Source of the DNA: Taklimakanibacter deserti
Lineage (GTDB): Bacteria > Pseudomonadota > Alphaproteobacteria > Rhizobiales > Aestuariivirgaceae
DNA: 64,000 bases
NCBI GenBank assembly: GCA_003574785.1
Contig: QORU01000026.1
Location: forward strand, 1 to 64,000
Reading direction: 5' to 3'
Shown here: positions 25,150-33,682 of the stretch, piece after piece
Layout: each line of letters starts with the position of its first letter
Position numbering within the stretch: the stretch's first letter is position 1
Made by a program: the position numbers and the translations under genes
Notes under the pieces: model-generated
What the model was told of the DNA's origin: nothing
What the model saw: the letters and a program-made list of their open reading frames with translations, nothing else
Databases searched by the model: none

Positions 25150-26319
25150 ATGGCCGATCAAAGCTTCCTCACCTGGCCGTTCTTCGAAAAGCGGCATCGC
25201 GACCTCAGAAGCGAAATGGAGGATTTCGCCAAAAGCGTCGTCCCGCCGCTCATCGACCACCACGATCCGGATGCCTCCTGCCGCAAGCTGGTCAAGGCGC
25301 TCGGCAAGAGCGGCGTCTTGCGCCATGCGGTGACGGCACCCCATGGCGGGCTATCGGAAAAGTTCGACGTGCGCTCGCTCTGCCTCATTCGCGAGACATT
25401 GAGCTACGCCGACGGACTGGCCGATTTCGCTTTCGCCATGCAGGGCTTGGGCACCGGTCCCGTCACTTTGTTCGGCACCGAGGAGCAGAAGCGCCAGTGG
25501 CTTCCGCCCATCGCCGAGGGCAAGGCGATCTCGGCCTTCGCTCTGTCTGAGCCGGAAGCAGGCTCCGATGTCGCAGCGCTTGCCTGCAGCGCCAGGCCGG
25601 ACGGCAATGACCATGTCGTTATCGAGGGCGAGAAGACCTGGATATCCAATGGCGGCATCGCCGATCGCTATGTCGTCTTCTGCCGCACCGGCGAGGCGCC
25701 GGGCGCCCGTGGCCTCTCGGCTTTCATGGTCGAAGCCGGCACGCCCGGCCTCACCATCGCCGAACGGCTCGAGACCATCTCGCCTCACCCCTTGGCAAGG
25801 CTTCGCTTCGAGAATTGTCGCGTGCCCATTGCCAACCGCATCGGCCAGGGCGGCGAAGGTTTCAAGATCGCCATGGCGACGCTCGACATCTTCCGTTCGA
25901 GCGTCGGCGCCGCCGCTCTGGGCTTCGCCCGCCGCGCCCTCGATGAAGCCCTCGCCCATGTGACGAGCCGGCGCATGATGGGCGGCGTGCTCGCCGACCT
26001 GCAGATTGTGCAGGGCCAGCTTGCCGATATGGCGCTCGATGTCGATCAATCCGCCTTGATGGTCTATCGCGCCGCCTGGACCAAGGATCAGGGGGCGGAG
26101 CGCATCACGCGTGAGGCCGCCATGGCGAAATATACCGCGACCGAGGCGGCGCAGCGCGTGATCGACACGGCGGTGCAGCTTTTCGGCGGGCTCGGCGTCA
26201 AGAGCGGCTTGCGGCCCGAACAGCTCTATCGCGAGATCCGCGCCTTACGCATCTATGAAGGCGCGAGCGCCGTGCAGAAGGTCATCATCGCCCGCTCGCT
26301 TCTTTCCGGCAAAGCCTGA
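25150..26319 (+). CDS. Acyl-CoA dehydrogenase
   Basis: FAD-dependent acyl-CoA dehydrogenase, 389 residues, full length. Motifs: [20 protein letters not shown] (flavin-binding), [89 protein letters not shown] with the catalytic Glu in IYEG. It is the fourth gene of the operon and should desaturate an alicyclic or ring-opened acyl-CoA intermediate of anthranilate breakdown. Confidence 0.93.
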   Translation: MADQSFLTWPFFEKRHRDLRSEMEDFAKSVVPPLIDHHDPDASCRKLVKALGKSGVLRHAVTAPHGGLSEKFDVRSLCLIRETLSYADGLADFAFAMQGLGTGPVTLFGTEEQKRQWLPPIAEGKAISAFALSEPEAGSDVAALACSARPDGNDHVVIEGEKTWISNGGIADRYVVFCRTGEAPGARGLSAFMVEAGTPGLTIAERLETISPHPLARLRFENCRVPIANRIGQGGEGFKIAMATLDIFRSSVGAAALGFARRALDEALAHVTSRRMMGGVLADLQIVQGQLADMALDVDQSALMVYRAAWTKDQGAERITREAAMAKYTATEAAQRVIDTAVQLFGGLGVKSGLRPEQLYREIRALRIYEGASAVQKVIIARSLLSGKA

Positions 26320-26323
26320 GATC

Positions 26324-28405
26324 ATGACGACATCCCCCGTAACGCTCACGCGTGAAGACGGCATCGCCGTCATCACCATCGACAACCCGCCGGTGAATGC
26401 CCTTTCGCAAGCCGTGCGGCAGGGACTCTTCGACGCCGTTCAGGCGATTGCCGCCGATGCCGCGATCAAGGGCGTCGTCCTCGCCTGCGCCGGCAAGACT
26501 TTCGTCGCCGGCGCCGATATCCGTGAATTCGGCAAGCCGCCGGTGCCGCCGATGTTGCGTGACGTGATCGCCGGCCTCGAAGCCCTCGACCGGCCGGTCG
26601 TCGCCGCCATCCAGGGCACGGCCTTGGGCGGCGGATTTGAACTGGCGCTCGGCTGTCATCATCGCGTGATGGACGCGCGCGCCTTTGTCGGCCTGCCGGA
26701 AGTGACGCTCGGCATTATTCCGGGCGCCGGCGGAACCCAGCGCTTGCCGCGCCTCATCGGCATGGCGGCCGCCATCGACATGATCACGTCCGGCCGGCGC
26801 GTCGATGCGGCGGAAGCATTGAAGCTCGGCATCGCCGATGCCGTCGCCGAGAATGACCTTCTGTCAGAAGCCAAAGCAAAATTGGCTTTGCCCGCTTCAC
26901 GTCTCTCCAAGCGCACGCCGCCGGCAACATCACCCGAGGTCTTCGCGCAGGCGCGCAAGCAGATTGCCGCCAGGTCGCGCGGACAGATCAGCCCCTTGCG
27001 CGCGCTCGATCTTTTGGAAGAAACAGCCACGGCGAGCTTCGATGCCGGCATGGCGCGCGAGGCCGAGGTCTTCGTGGGCTTGCGCAATTCGGACCAGGCC
27101 CAGGCACTGCGCTATGCCTTCTTCGCCGAGCGCGAGATCGCGAAAATCCCCGAGGCCGACGCCAAGCCCATGACCGTTGCGCAACTGGGTGTCGTCGGCG
27201 GCGGGCTGATGGGCACCGGCATCGCCGCCGCAGCCCTTCTCGCCGGATTGCCGGTCACGCTGGTCGAGCGCGATCAGGCCTCGGCCGATCTCGCCAGGGA
27301 ACGAGCCCTGGGCTTGCTCAAGGCCTCGGTCGAGCGCGGCAAGCTCAAAGCGTCCGACTATGATGCCATCGCGGCGGGCCGGCTCCGCACCACCGCCGCC
27401 TATGCCGATCTCGCCTCCGCCGATCTGGTGATCGAAGCGGCTTTCGAGGACTTAGGCGTCAAGCAGGCGATTTTCCGCGAGCTCGACAAGGCCGCGAAGC
27501 CGGAGGCGATCCTCGCCAGCAACACATCCTATCTCGATGTCGGCGCGATCGCCGAGGCGACAAGGCGGCCGGGGAAAGTCATCGGCCTGCATTTCTTCTC
27601 GCCCGCCCATATCATGAAATTGCTGGAAGTGGTCGTGCCTGAAGGTGCTACGCCTGAGACCGTGGCGACGGGCTTCGCGCTTGGTCGCAAGCTCGGCAAG
27701 ATCGCGGTCAGGGCGCAAGTCTGCGACGGCTTCATCGGCAACCGCATCCTCTCGGCCTATCGCAAGCAGGCCGAATATCTGATGGAGGACGGCGCGGCGC
27801 CGGCGGAGATCGATAAGGCTTTCCGAAATTTCGGCCTGCCCATGGGCGTGTTCGAGATGCAGGACATGGCAGGGCTCGACATCGTCTGGGCCAATCGCAA
27901 GGCGCTCAGCGTCAGGCGCGATCCCCGGGAGCGCTATGTCCGCATCGTCGATCTCATTTGCGAGCGCGGCCGCTTCGGCCGCAAGACCGGCAGCGGCTAT
28001 TATAACTATGCGAACACGCCTCCCACGCCGGACGAAGAAACCCTCGCCATCATCGCCGAGGAGCGTCGACGCAAAGGCATATCACCGCGCAAATTCACCG
28101 CCGATGAGATCATGGACCGCATCCTGCTGGCCATGATCAATGAAGGGGCGCGCATCCTCGATGGGGGCATCGCGCTGCGTGCGAGCGACATCGATGTGGT
28201 CATGGTCAACGGCTATGGCTTCCCGCGCTGGCGCGGCGGGCCGATGTTCATGGCCGACGAGATGGGCATGGCTGAGGTCCTGCGCCGCATCGAAGCTTAC
28301 GTAAAGGACGATGCTTATTTCTGGAAGCCTTCCGCTCTGCTCAAGCGTCTTGCGCAAACTGGCGATGGTTTTCGCAGCACAGCGATCCGCTTGACCGCGA
28401 ATTAG
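26324..28405 (+). CDS. Bifunctional enoyl-CoA hydratase/3-hydroxyacyl-CoA dehydrogenase (FadB/FadJ-like fusion)
   Basis: A 693-residue fusion. The N-terminal crotonase domain (about 1-190) has VVLACAGKTFVAGADIREFG and AIQGTALGGGFELALGCHHRV; the NAD-binding domain begins near residue 290 with QLGVVGGGLMGTGIAAAALLAGLPVTLVERD, followed by NTSYLDVGAIAEATRRPGKVIGLHFFSPAHIMKLLEVV and FIGNRILSAYRKQAEYLMEDG. The start ATG at 26324 lies 4 bp after the acyl-CoA dehydrogenase stop. It completes hydration and oxidation of the ring-opened chain; the matching thiolase is ~22 kb away at the end of the co-regulated ABC operon. Confidence 0.93.
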   Translation: MTTSPVTLTREDGIAVITIDNPPVNALSQAVRQGLFDAVQAIAADAAIKGVVLACAGKTFVAGADIREFGKPPVPPMLRDVIAGLEALDRPVVAAIQGTALGGGFELALGCHHRVMDARAFVGLPEVTLGIIPGAGGTQRLPRLIGMAAAIDMITSGRRVDAAEALKLGIADAVAENDLLSEAKAKLALPASRLSKRTPPATSPEVFAQARKQIAARSRGQISPLRALDLLEETATASFDAGMAREAEVFVGLRNSDQAQALRYAFFAEREIAKIPEADAKPMTVAQLGVVGGGLMGTGIAAAALLAGLPVTLVERDQASADLARERALGLLKASVERGKLKASDYDAIAAGRLRTTAAYADLASADLVIEAAFEDLGVKQAIFRELDKAAKPEAILASNTSYLDVGAIAEATRRPGKVIGLHFFSPAHIMKLLEVVVPEGATPETVATGFALGRKLGKIAVRAQVCDGFIGNRILSAYRKQAEYLMEDGAAPAEIDKAFRNFGLPMGVFEMQDMAGLDIVWANRKALSVRRDPRERYVRIVDLICERGRFGRKTGSGYYNYANTPPTPDEETLAIIAEERRRKGISPRKFTADEIMDRILLAMINEGARILDGGIALRASDIDVVMVNGYGFPRWRGGPMFMADEMGMAEVLRRIEAYVKDDAYFWKPSALLKRLAQTGDGFRSTAIRLTAN

Positions 28406-28430
28406 ATGTGTTCCTGGCCACCTGATTGTG

Positions 28431-28446
28431 CGATAGTGCGCTATCG
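28431..28446 (+). terminator. Short hairpin downstream of the beta-oxidation operon
   Basis: CGATAG-tgcg-CTATCG lies 25 bp after the fusion-gene stop. The stem is only 6 bp and no T-run follows, so it is a weak terminator or stabiliser. Confidence 0.35.
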
Positions 28447-28511
28447 TCAGAATCATGCATTCGACGACTGAGAGCAGACTTCGCTCCCGCTATGCAGAAG
28501 GAGCGGAGAGA

Positions 28512-28715
28512 ATGGTAAGCCGCACGGCCAGGGAATCCAAAGCGCAGTCAACCCATGTTGCGGCGATGCGGATCATCGAAGCCGAAAAGGCGCAGCAGCA
28601 ACTGAAAACTGCTCGCTTGCGCAAATTGCGACTGGCGCGGCAGGGGGAAGCCGATAAGAAGGACAGATCACCAGAAGCAGGCACTGCCTTGAGCGGCGGG
28701 GCCGTCCGAGATTGA
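28512..28715 (+). CDS. Small Lys/Arg-rich hypothetical protein
   Basis: A 67-residue protein, no family recognised. The ATG at 28512 has AAGGAGCGGAGAG just upstream, which favours it over the in-frame ATG at 28455. The sequence is a strongly basic helix (AAMRIIEAEKAQQQLKTARLRKLRLARQGEADKKD) with a disordered tail. It begins a run of small basic proteins grouped with cspA-like and rpsU-like genes, hinting at an RNA- or ribosome-linked or stress role, by association only. Confidence 0.55.
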   Translation: MVSRTARESKAQSTHVAAMRIIEAEKAQQQLKTARLRKLRLARQGEADKKDRSPEAGTALSGGAVRD

Positions 28716-28751
28716 TGGCGCCTCTCGGAATCTCTTAGGATTGGAACAAGA

Positions 28752-28973
28752 ATGATTGAACCTGTCACGAAGGATATAGGGCGCGAGGTGCTTTACACGG
28801 GCACGCGGGGACGCGATCGAACCGCCAAAGTAGGTGTGATCACCAGCTTCGATCTGCATTGCGTCTATGTGCGCTATGGCCAGCACACCACATCCGAGGG
28901 CAATCGTCGTCAGGATCTCGAATGGGTCGAGACACAACCAAACTGGACCGCGCCACGAATTAGTGCCGCCTGA
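28752..28973 (+). CDS. Small hypothetical protein, SH3-like
   Basis: A 73-residue protein of unknown function. The core REVLYTGTRGRDRTAKVGVITSFDLHCVYVRYGQHTTSEGNRRQDLEWV alternates hydrophobic and polar residues like a small SH3/KOW-type barrel. The ATG is preceded by AGGA at suitable spacing. It lies 36 bp after the previous small gene and ~190 bp before the cold-shock gene. Confidence 0.6.
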   Translation: MIEPVTKDIGREVLYTGTRGRDRTAKVGVITSFDLHCVYVRYGQHTTSEGNRRQDLEWVETQPNWTAPRISAA

Positions 28974-29165
28974 CAATTATTTGTGCTTGCACATCTGGGT
29001 GAAAGCGCCCATATGGGGTGCTTCGAGTTTCGGCCGCATTGATTATCGGTCGCGCGCAGAGGGCAAAAGCCCGGCGCCAACTGACGACCTCTCTCCTGAA
29101 CATCGATCGTTTAAGCGGACGCGATGATGCGTTCCCGCGACGCCTGTCTTATGAAAGGTACAATC

Positions 29166-29378
29166 ATGCAGGTAGGAACTGTTAAGTTCTTCAATACTCA
29201 GAAAGGCTTCGGCTTCATTCAGCCCGAAGACGGAAGCAAGGACGTTTTCGTCCATATCAGCGCCGTCGAGCGGTCCAATATGGGCACGCTCAGCGAAGGC
29301 CAAACGGTTCGCTTCGAGCTGGTCACCGACCGCCGAACGGGCAAGACCTCCGCCGGCAATCTGGAAAGAGCGGCTTAG
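29166..29378 (+). CDS. Cold-shock protein (CspA family)
   Basis: A 70-residue single-stranded nucleic-acid chaperone. Both RNP motifs are present: KGFGFI (RNP1) and VFVHIS (RNP2), in the usual OB-fold order [42 protein letters not shown]. The ATG at 29166 gives family length; a start five codons upstream (29151) is possible. The ~190-base leader from 28974 has no ORF and may hold temperature-responsive structure. The stop abuts a palindromic repeat. Confidence 0.94.
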   Translation: MQVGTVKFFNTQKGFGFIQPEDGSKDVFVHISAVERSNMGTLSEGQTVRFELVTDRRTGKTSAGNLERAA

Positions 29379-29436
29379 AGCATCGGCCCGAAAAGTGTGC
29401 ACGGTTTTCGGATAAGCCGATGCGCAAAACGCTCTA
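29377..29436 (+). repeat. Dispersed palindromic repeat (GCATCGG...CCGATGC type), copy 2
   Basis: Arms GCATCGGCCCGAAAA and TTTTCGGATAAGCCGATGC plus outer AGAGC/GCTCT. Same family and orientation as 11636-11689. It starts inside the TAG stop of the cold-shock gene and probably acts as its 3' hairpin. Confidence 0.75.
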
Positions 29437-29530
29437 ACGCTGCTGTTGGCAGGGCAGACCGCGGATGTACCGGCTGTTCTGCCACTTGCTTCCTTGGTGA
29501 TTTGATGGGGCTCGAGCCCGAGAGGTGCGC

Positions 29531-29845
29531 ATGCAGGTGTTCGTACGCGACAACAATGTCGACCAGGCGCTCAGGATCCTGAAGAAGAAAATGCAGCGCG
29601 AGGGTCTCTTCCGCGAGATCAAGAAGCGTGCTGCCTATGAGAAGCCGTCCGAGCGGAAGTCGCGCGAGAAAGCCGAGGCGATACGACGGATAAGAAAGCT
29701 GGCGCGCAAGAAAGCCCAGCGTGAAGGGTTGCTGCCGGCGCCCAAGCCGAAAGAGAAGCCGGCACGGCCGCGCGACATCTTCCGTTCACCGCAACCCGCC
29801 AAAACTGCCGCGGCCCCAGGCACACCGCCCGAGGCGGCGACCTGA
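29531..29845 (+). CDS. rpsU: Small ribosomal subunit protein bS21 with long C-terminal extension
   Basis: A 104-residue bS21 paralogue. The first ~65 residues are the canonical protein ([53 protein letters not shown]), followed by a basic, Pro/Ala-rich tail of ~40 residues; typical bS21 is ~70 residues, and tails are common in alphaproteobacteria. The ATG at 29531 follows GAGAGG. Placement 150 bp after a csp gene is a frequent rhizobial arrangement and suggests a stress-linked S21 copy. Confidence 0.93.
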   Translation: MQVFVRDNNVDQALRILKKKMQREGLFREIKKRAAYEKPSERKSREKAEAIRRIRKLARKKAQREGLLPAPKPKEKPARPRDIFRSPQPAKTAAAPGTPPEAAT

Positions 29846-30082
29846 TCTGCGCCACGGCCCCGTTGGGTCGATCTCGTGCGCTCACACTCCTCGCGCCGGG
29901 CGAAATTCCAACGGACCATGCGCGAGGCGCTCCACACCAATCATTCGATGCGTCGGGTCTTGCCGGATCGAAGCCGATCTGCGCTTCCCGCAGAAACGCC
30001 TATCTGAGCAGTTCATCGGGAACCATGTTTCCCTCGCTATCCGGTCTCGGCTCCAGAGCACCAATTTAGAGAGGAACGACGT
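29846..30082 (+). other. Intergenic region after rpsU, no firm gene
   Basis: A 237-bp stretch between bS21 and the next small gene. Short basic reading frames exist (for example from a GTG near 29878), but none has a convincing start or recognisable sequence. Confidence 0.35.
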
Positions 30083-30247
30083 TTGGCACCGCTACCCAAC
30101 TACAGGCAAAACCGGATGGACCGGACACGCGCCAAGAACAGAAAGGCGCAGGAAAAGCAGGCGCGCCGCGATGAGCGGCGCAAATCGCATCAGGCCGAAG
30201 AAGAAAAGCCGGACGCCAGCGAGAAAACGGCGAAGGAGCCGGAATAA
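30083..30247 (+). CDS. Small highly charged hypothetical protein
   Basis: A 54-residue reading frame from TTG (30083), preceded by GAGAGGA at ~8 bp; an ATG at 30116 gives a shorter 43-residue form. The translation begins APLPNYRQNRMDRTRAKNRK and continues as an uninterrupted Lys/Arg/Glu helix. Its TAA overlaps the ATG of the next gene (TAATG), supporting coupled translation. No function known. Confidence 0.5.
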   Translation: MAPLPNYRQNRMDRTRAKNRKAQEKQARRDERRKSHQAEEEKPDASEKTAKEPE

Positions 30248-30474
30248 TGGGAAAGCGAAGAACGCGTGTCACGAACGACTTCATACTGTTCGACATAGTC
30301 TATGAGGACGGCACCAGGTCGTCTCGGCGCAAGATACCCGCTGCGCATGTCGGGGGATTTGACGGCGACAAGGCCGTTGGTGCGCTGATCGAAGAGCAGG
30401 ATCGCAAGATTGCCGAGATGTCCGGTGTGAGGCGCGGTCCGGTCAAATCCTTCGTCAGATCGCCCGGCCAGTGA
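30247..30474 (+). CDS. Small hypothetical protein
   Basis: A 75-residue protein (RTRVTNDFILFDIVYEDGTRSSRRKIPAAHVGGFDGDKAVGALIEEQDRKIAEMSG...). The strand-rich first half with a VYEDGT turn suggests a compact beta fold. The start overlaps the preceding stop, with AAGGAG 8 bp upstream. Unknown function; part of the small-protein cluster. Confidence 0.6.
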   Translation: MGKRRTRVTNDFILFDIVYEDGTRSSRRKIPAAHVGGFDGDKAVGALIEEQDRKIAEMSGVRRGPVKSFVRSPGQ

Positions 30475-30506
30475 TTCTACGAGATTTGCCCAGGAAGGGA
30501 CATGAC

Positions 30507-30701
30507 ATGTATGATGTATATCGGCACGCCGTGCGGAAGCAATTCCACCTGACGGTGCTTCAGGGTACCGAACTGCCGGAAAAGGCATCTGGTGCAATGT
30601 GGCTGCTGCTTGCCAATCGCAAGCTGGTCCCAAAGATTGTCCGTGATGAGATCGGCCGGGCGGGCTACTGCGTCACCAGACCGAAGCGACGGATGGGATA
30701 A
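30507..30701 (+). CDS. Small hypothetical protein
   Basis: A 64-residue basic protein (MYDVYRHAVRKQFHLTVLQGTELPEKASGAMWLLLANRKLVPKIVRDEIGRAGYCVTRPKRR). The ATG at 30507 follows AGGAAGGGA. No family recognised. Last member of the rightward small-protein series; it converges on the dehydrogenase gene at 30750. Confidence 0.55.
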   Translation: MYDVYRHAVRKQFHLTVLQGTELPEKASGAMWLLLANRKLVPKIVRDEIGRAGYCVTRPKRRMG

Positions 30702-30749
30702 TCCGGAAGATCGCAATCTGGATCCATAACCTCGGGGCCTCATCGCGCT

Positions 30750-33188
30750 TTAGCTGCGGCTGCGCAGAGACTCGGGATCATAGGGCGACTCTGCGATCAC
30801 CTGGGCCTTGCGCCTTTCCGCAAGGATGGGCACTTCGAGCTCGGTCCCGACCGTGCACAGCTCGACCGGCAGCAGAGCCAACGCCACATCATGACCGAGC
30901 GTGTGGGCGAAGCCGCCGGAGGTTATCCGCCCGACCAGCCTGCTCTGATGATAGACGCTCTCATGCGCCAGCGTGCTTGCGCCTTTGGTCTCGATCTTGA
31001 GCGTCACCAGCCGTCGCACAATGCCGCTCAACTTTTGCTGGACGAGCGCATCGCGGCCGATGAAGTCGCCTTTGTCGAGGGCAATGAAGCGGTCGAGACT
31101 GCTTTCCCACGCCGTCAGCTCCGGGTTCATGTCGCGATACATGGCCCTGAACGATTTTTCGAGTCTGAACGATTCGAGCGCGTAGAGTCCGACCAGCCGG
31201 AGTCCATGCACTTGTCCGGCGGCCATCAGCTCATCCAGCAGATGCCGCTGATAGCTGAGCGGATAATAGAGCTCCCAGCCGAGCTCACCTTCGTAGTTGA
31301 CACGCAGGATGCGTACATCGCTGGCAAGCCCAACCGTGCCTGAGCGCAGGCTGAACCACGGAAATGCCTCGTTGGACAGATCGATTTCCGTCACTGCCTG
31401 CAACACGTCGCGGGCCTTGGGCCCGACGATGGTGAAGCAGCCGCGATCATTGGTGACATTGCGGAGCTCTACGCCGCCGTCGTCGGGCACGAGTTTCGAC
31501 AGGTCGTCGAAATTCCAGCGCTCAGCGCGTGGTGTAGAGATGAGGTAGAAAACATCGTCGGCGAGGCGCGCCACCATATATTCCGCCTGGACGCCGCCGC
31601 TCTTCGTCAGCTGATGGCAGAGCTTCGTCCTGCCGGCCTTCGGAAGGCGATTGGCGAGGATGCCATCGAGCCATCTTTCGGCAGCGGAACCACTGACCTC
31701 GAATTTGGTCATCGGCGAAATATCGACCAGGCCGACGCCGTTCCTGACCGCATGGACCTCCTCGCCGATATATTTGTCGTAAGGCGTCCAGCGCCAGCTA
31801 TAGCTGTCGGGCAATTCGACGCCTTTGGGCGCATACCAATTGGCGATCTCCCAGCCATTGAGGACGCCCCATCGGGCGCCGAGCGCCGTCAGGCGGTCAT
31901 AGGCGGGACCGGTCTTCTGCGGCCGCGCCGCCGGCAGGCTTTCGCCGGGATAGTGGAGAAGAGCATGCGTGCCCCAAGCCTCGCGCACCTTCTGCCGCGT
32001 CCAGTTCTTGTTGGCATGATCGCCGAAGCGGCGTGGATCGAGGTCCGACACATCGAGGCTGTTGCCGCCTTCGACGATGCGCTCGGAAAGATAATAGCCG
32101 ATGGCCCCGCCCCACAGGATTCCGCCGGGCACACCCTCGGCGAGCCACACATTCTTGAGGCCCCAGGCCTGCCCCATCAGGGGCAACTCGTCCGCCGTCA
32201 TCTGGAAGGGACCGCGAACATTGGCCTTGATACCGGCCTTTCCGAGGACGGGCAGCAATTCGACGGCGCGCTCCCAGTTCACCGAGACGGAATCGAAATC
32301 CTCTTCCAGCAGATCGGCGCCGAACCACTCGGGCACGCCGTCTTCGGCGAAGAGCTTCAGCTTTTCGGTGCGCTCATAGGGCCCGAACATCAGCCCGTCG
32401 CCTTCCTGGCGGACATAGCCTTCGACATCCTCGTCCCTGAGGATCGGCATTTCGGGAAGGCCCTTCTGCTTGCGCTCGATAAGCTCGGGGATGGCGTCGG
32501 TGATCCAATATTGATGGATGATGGGGATGGCCGGAATGTCGAGCCCCAGCATGGCACCCGTCTGCCGCGCATAGTTGCCGGTGGCGCAGATGACATGCTC
32601 GCAGGTGATGTCGCCCTTGTTGGTCTTGATCTTCCACTCGCCGGAGGGCGTCCTCTCGAAGCCGCGGACCTCTGTCTCGAGATAGACCTTGGCGCCGCGG
32701 TCGCGCGCCCCCTTGGCCATCGCCTGCGTCACATCGGCCGGCGCGATGTGGCCGTCATCGGGATTGTAGAGCGCGGCCAGCATGCGCTCACCGGTGACGA
32801 GCGGCCAGAGCTTGCGCGCCTCCTCCGGGCTCATGAGCTCGGCCCTGGTCCCTTGCGCTTCGCAGACGCTCATATAGCTCTTGAACTCATCGAGCCTTTC
32901 GCGGCTGTTCGCCAGGCGAAGCTGGCCGCATTTGTGCCAGCCGACGCTCTGCCCCGTATCGGCTTCGAGACCCTCATAGATCTCGATCGTCTTGGCGATC
33001 ATGCGGCCGATATTGAAATTGCGCGTATAGGACGGCACCAGGCCGGCGGCATGCCAGGTAGAGCCCGCGGTCAGCTGCGTCCGTTCGAGGAGGGCTATGT
33101 CCGACCAGCCTCGTCGTGCGAGACCATAGAGGATTCCCGCACCCACGCACCCGCCGCCAATGACCACCGCTCTTGCATGCTGCTGCAT
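30750..33188 (-). CDS. Dimethylglycine/sarcosine dehydrogenase-like FAD oxidoreductase with GCV_T domain
   Basis: An 812-residue two-module flavoenzyme. The N-terminal DAO domain begins ARAVVIGGGCVGAGILYGLARRGW and has AGSTWHAAGL, the motif whose His binds FAD covalently in dimethylglycine dehydrogenase. A linker (FAO_M-like) and a C-terminal aminomethyltransferase GCV_T/GCV_T_C module (from about residue 430: VGLVDISPMTKFEVSGSAAERWLDGI ... RLEKSFRAMYRDMNPELTAWESSLDRFI) follow. Family members demethylate N-methylamines onto tetrahydrofolate. It lies 67 bp downstream of ridA, probably in the VOC-monooxygenase-ridA operon. Its role there is unclear; an N-methylated anthranilate or amino acid is one possible substrate. 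Confidence 0.88.
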   Translation of the reverse strand: MQQHARAVVIGGGCVGAGILYGLARRGWSDIALLERTQLTAGSTWHAAGLVPSYTRNFNIGRMIAKTIEIYEGLEADTGQSVGWHKCGQLRLANSRERLDEFKSYMSVCEAQGTRAELMSPEEARKLWPLVTGERMLAALYNPDDGHIAPADVTQAMAKGARDRGAKVYLETEVRGFERTPSGEWKIKTNKGDITCEHVICATGNYARQTGAMLGLDIPAIPIIHQYWITDAIPELIERKQKGLPEMPILRDEDVEGYVRQEGDGLMFGPYERTEKLKLFAEDGVPEWFGADLLEEDFDSVSVNWERAVELLPVLGKAGIKANVRGPFQMTADELPLMGQAWGLKNVWLAEGVPGGILWGGAIGYYLSERIVEGGNSLDVSDLDPRRFGDHANKNWTRQKVREAWGTHALLHYPGESLPAARPQKTGPAYDRLTALGARWGVLNGWEIANWYAPKGVELPDSYSWRWTPYDKYIGEEVHAVRNGVGLVDISPMTKFEVSGSAAERWLDGILANRLPKAGRTKLCHQLTKSGGVQAEYMVARLADDVFYLISTPRAERWNFDDLSKLVPDDGGVELRNVTNDRGCFTIVGPKARDVLQAVTEIDLSNEAFPWFSLRSGTVGLASDVRILRVNYEGELGWELYYPLSYQRHLLDELMAAGQVHGLRLVGLYALESFRLEKSFRAMYRDMNPELTAWESSLDRFIALDKGDFIGRDALVQQKLSGIVRRLVTLKIETKGASTLAHESVYHQSRLVGRITSGGFAHTLGHDVALALLPVELCTVGTELEVPILAERRKAQVIAESPYDPESLRSRS

Positions 33189-33255
33189 CAGATTTTTCCC
33201 ACACTGCTCCTGGTTTGCCTAGCCAATCTCAGCATGGCCGACAAGGCATGGAAAG

Positions 33256-33681
33256 CTAGGGAACGACCGCCGTCGCCTCGATCTCGACCAGCGCCTTGGG
33301 CTCGACCAGGCGCGTGACCTCGACGGTCGCCATCGCCGGGTAGTGTTTGCCGATGATCTCGCGATAGGCGGCTCCCAGGCCTTGCGGATCGGCGAGATAT
33401 TGCTCGACCGAGGTGACATACCAGGTGAGGCGCACCAGATGTTCCGGTCCCGCGCCCGCTTCCTCCAGCACCGCCCTGATATTGAGGAGTGTCTGGCGTG
33501 TTTGCGGCACGAAGCCTTCGGGGAACACGCCCGCTTCGTTCCAGCCGACGAGGCCGCCGGTGAAGATGAGCCGGCCTTCCGCCAGGATGCCATTGGCATA
33601 GCCCCGGGGTCTGGGCCATCCCTTAGGCTGCAGGATGCGATGCAAGGGCGCTGCGCCCGCATGCTTCTTCACGTCGTTCAT
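33256..33681 (-). CDS. RidA/YjgF-family enamine/imine deaminase
   Basis: A 141-residue Rid protein. The family core RLIFTGGLVGWNEAGVFPEGFVPQTRQTLLNIRAVLEEAG and the signature ATVEVTRLVEPKALVEIEATAVV, with the catalytic-type Arg, are present. Its start is 1 bp from the stop of the 2-aminobenzoyl-CoA monooxygenase/reductase, so it is coupled. That enzyme's known product, 2-amino-5-oxocyclohex-1-enecarboxyl-CoA, is an enamine; a Rid protein that hydrolyses enamine/imine nitrogen to release ammonia fits well. This assignment combines known chemistry with gene context. Confidence 0.9.
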   Translation of the reverse strand: MNDVKKHAGAAPLHRILQPKGWPRPRGYANGILAEGRLIFTGGLVGWNEAGVFPEGFVPQTRQTLLNIRAVLEEAGAGPEHLVRLTWYVTSVEQYLADPQGLGAAYREIIGKHYPAMATVEVTRLVEPKALVEIEATAVVP

Positions 33682-33682
33682 G

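Noticed and set aside
31614..33317. 567-codon plus-strand frame
   Set aside because: Antisense to the dimethylglycine-dehydrogenase-like gene, with no motifs.
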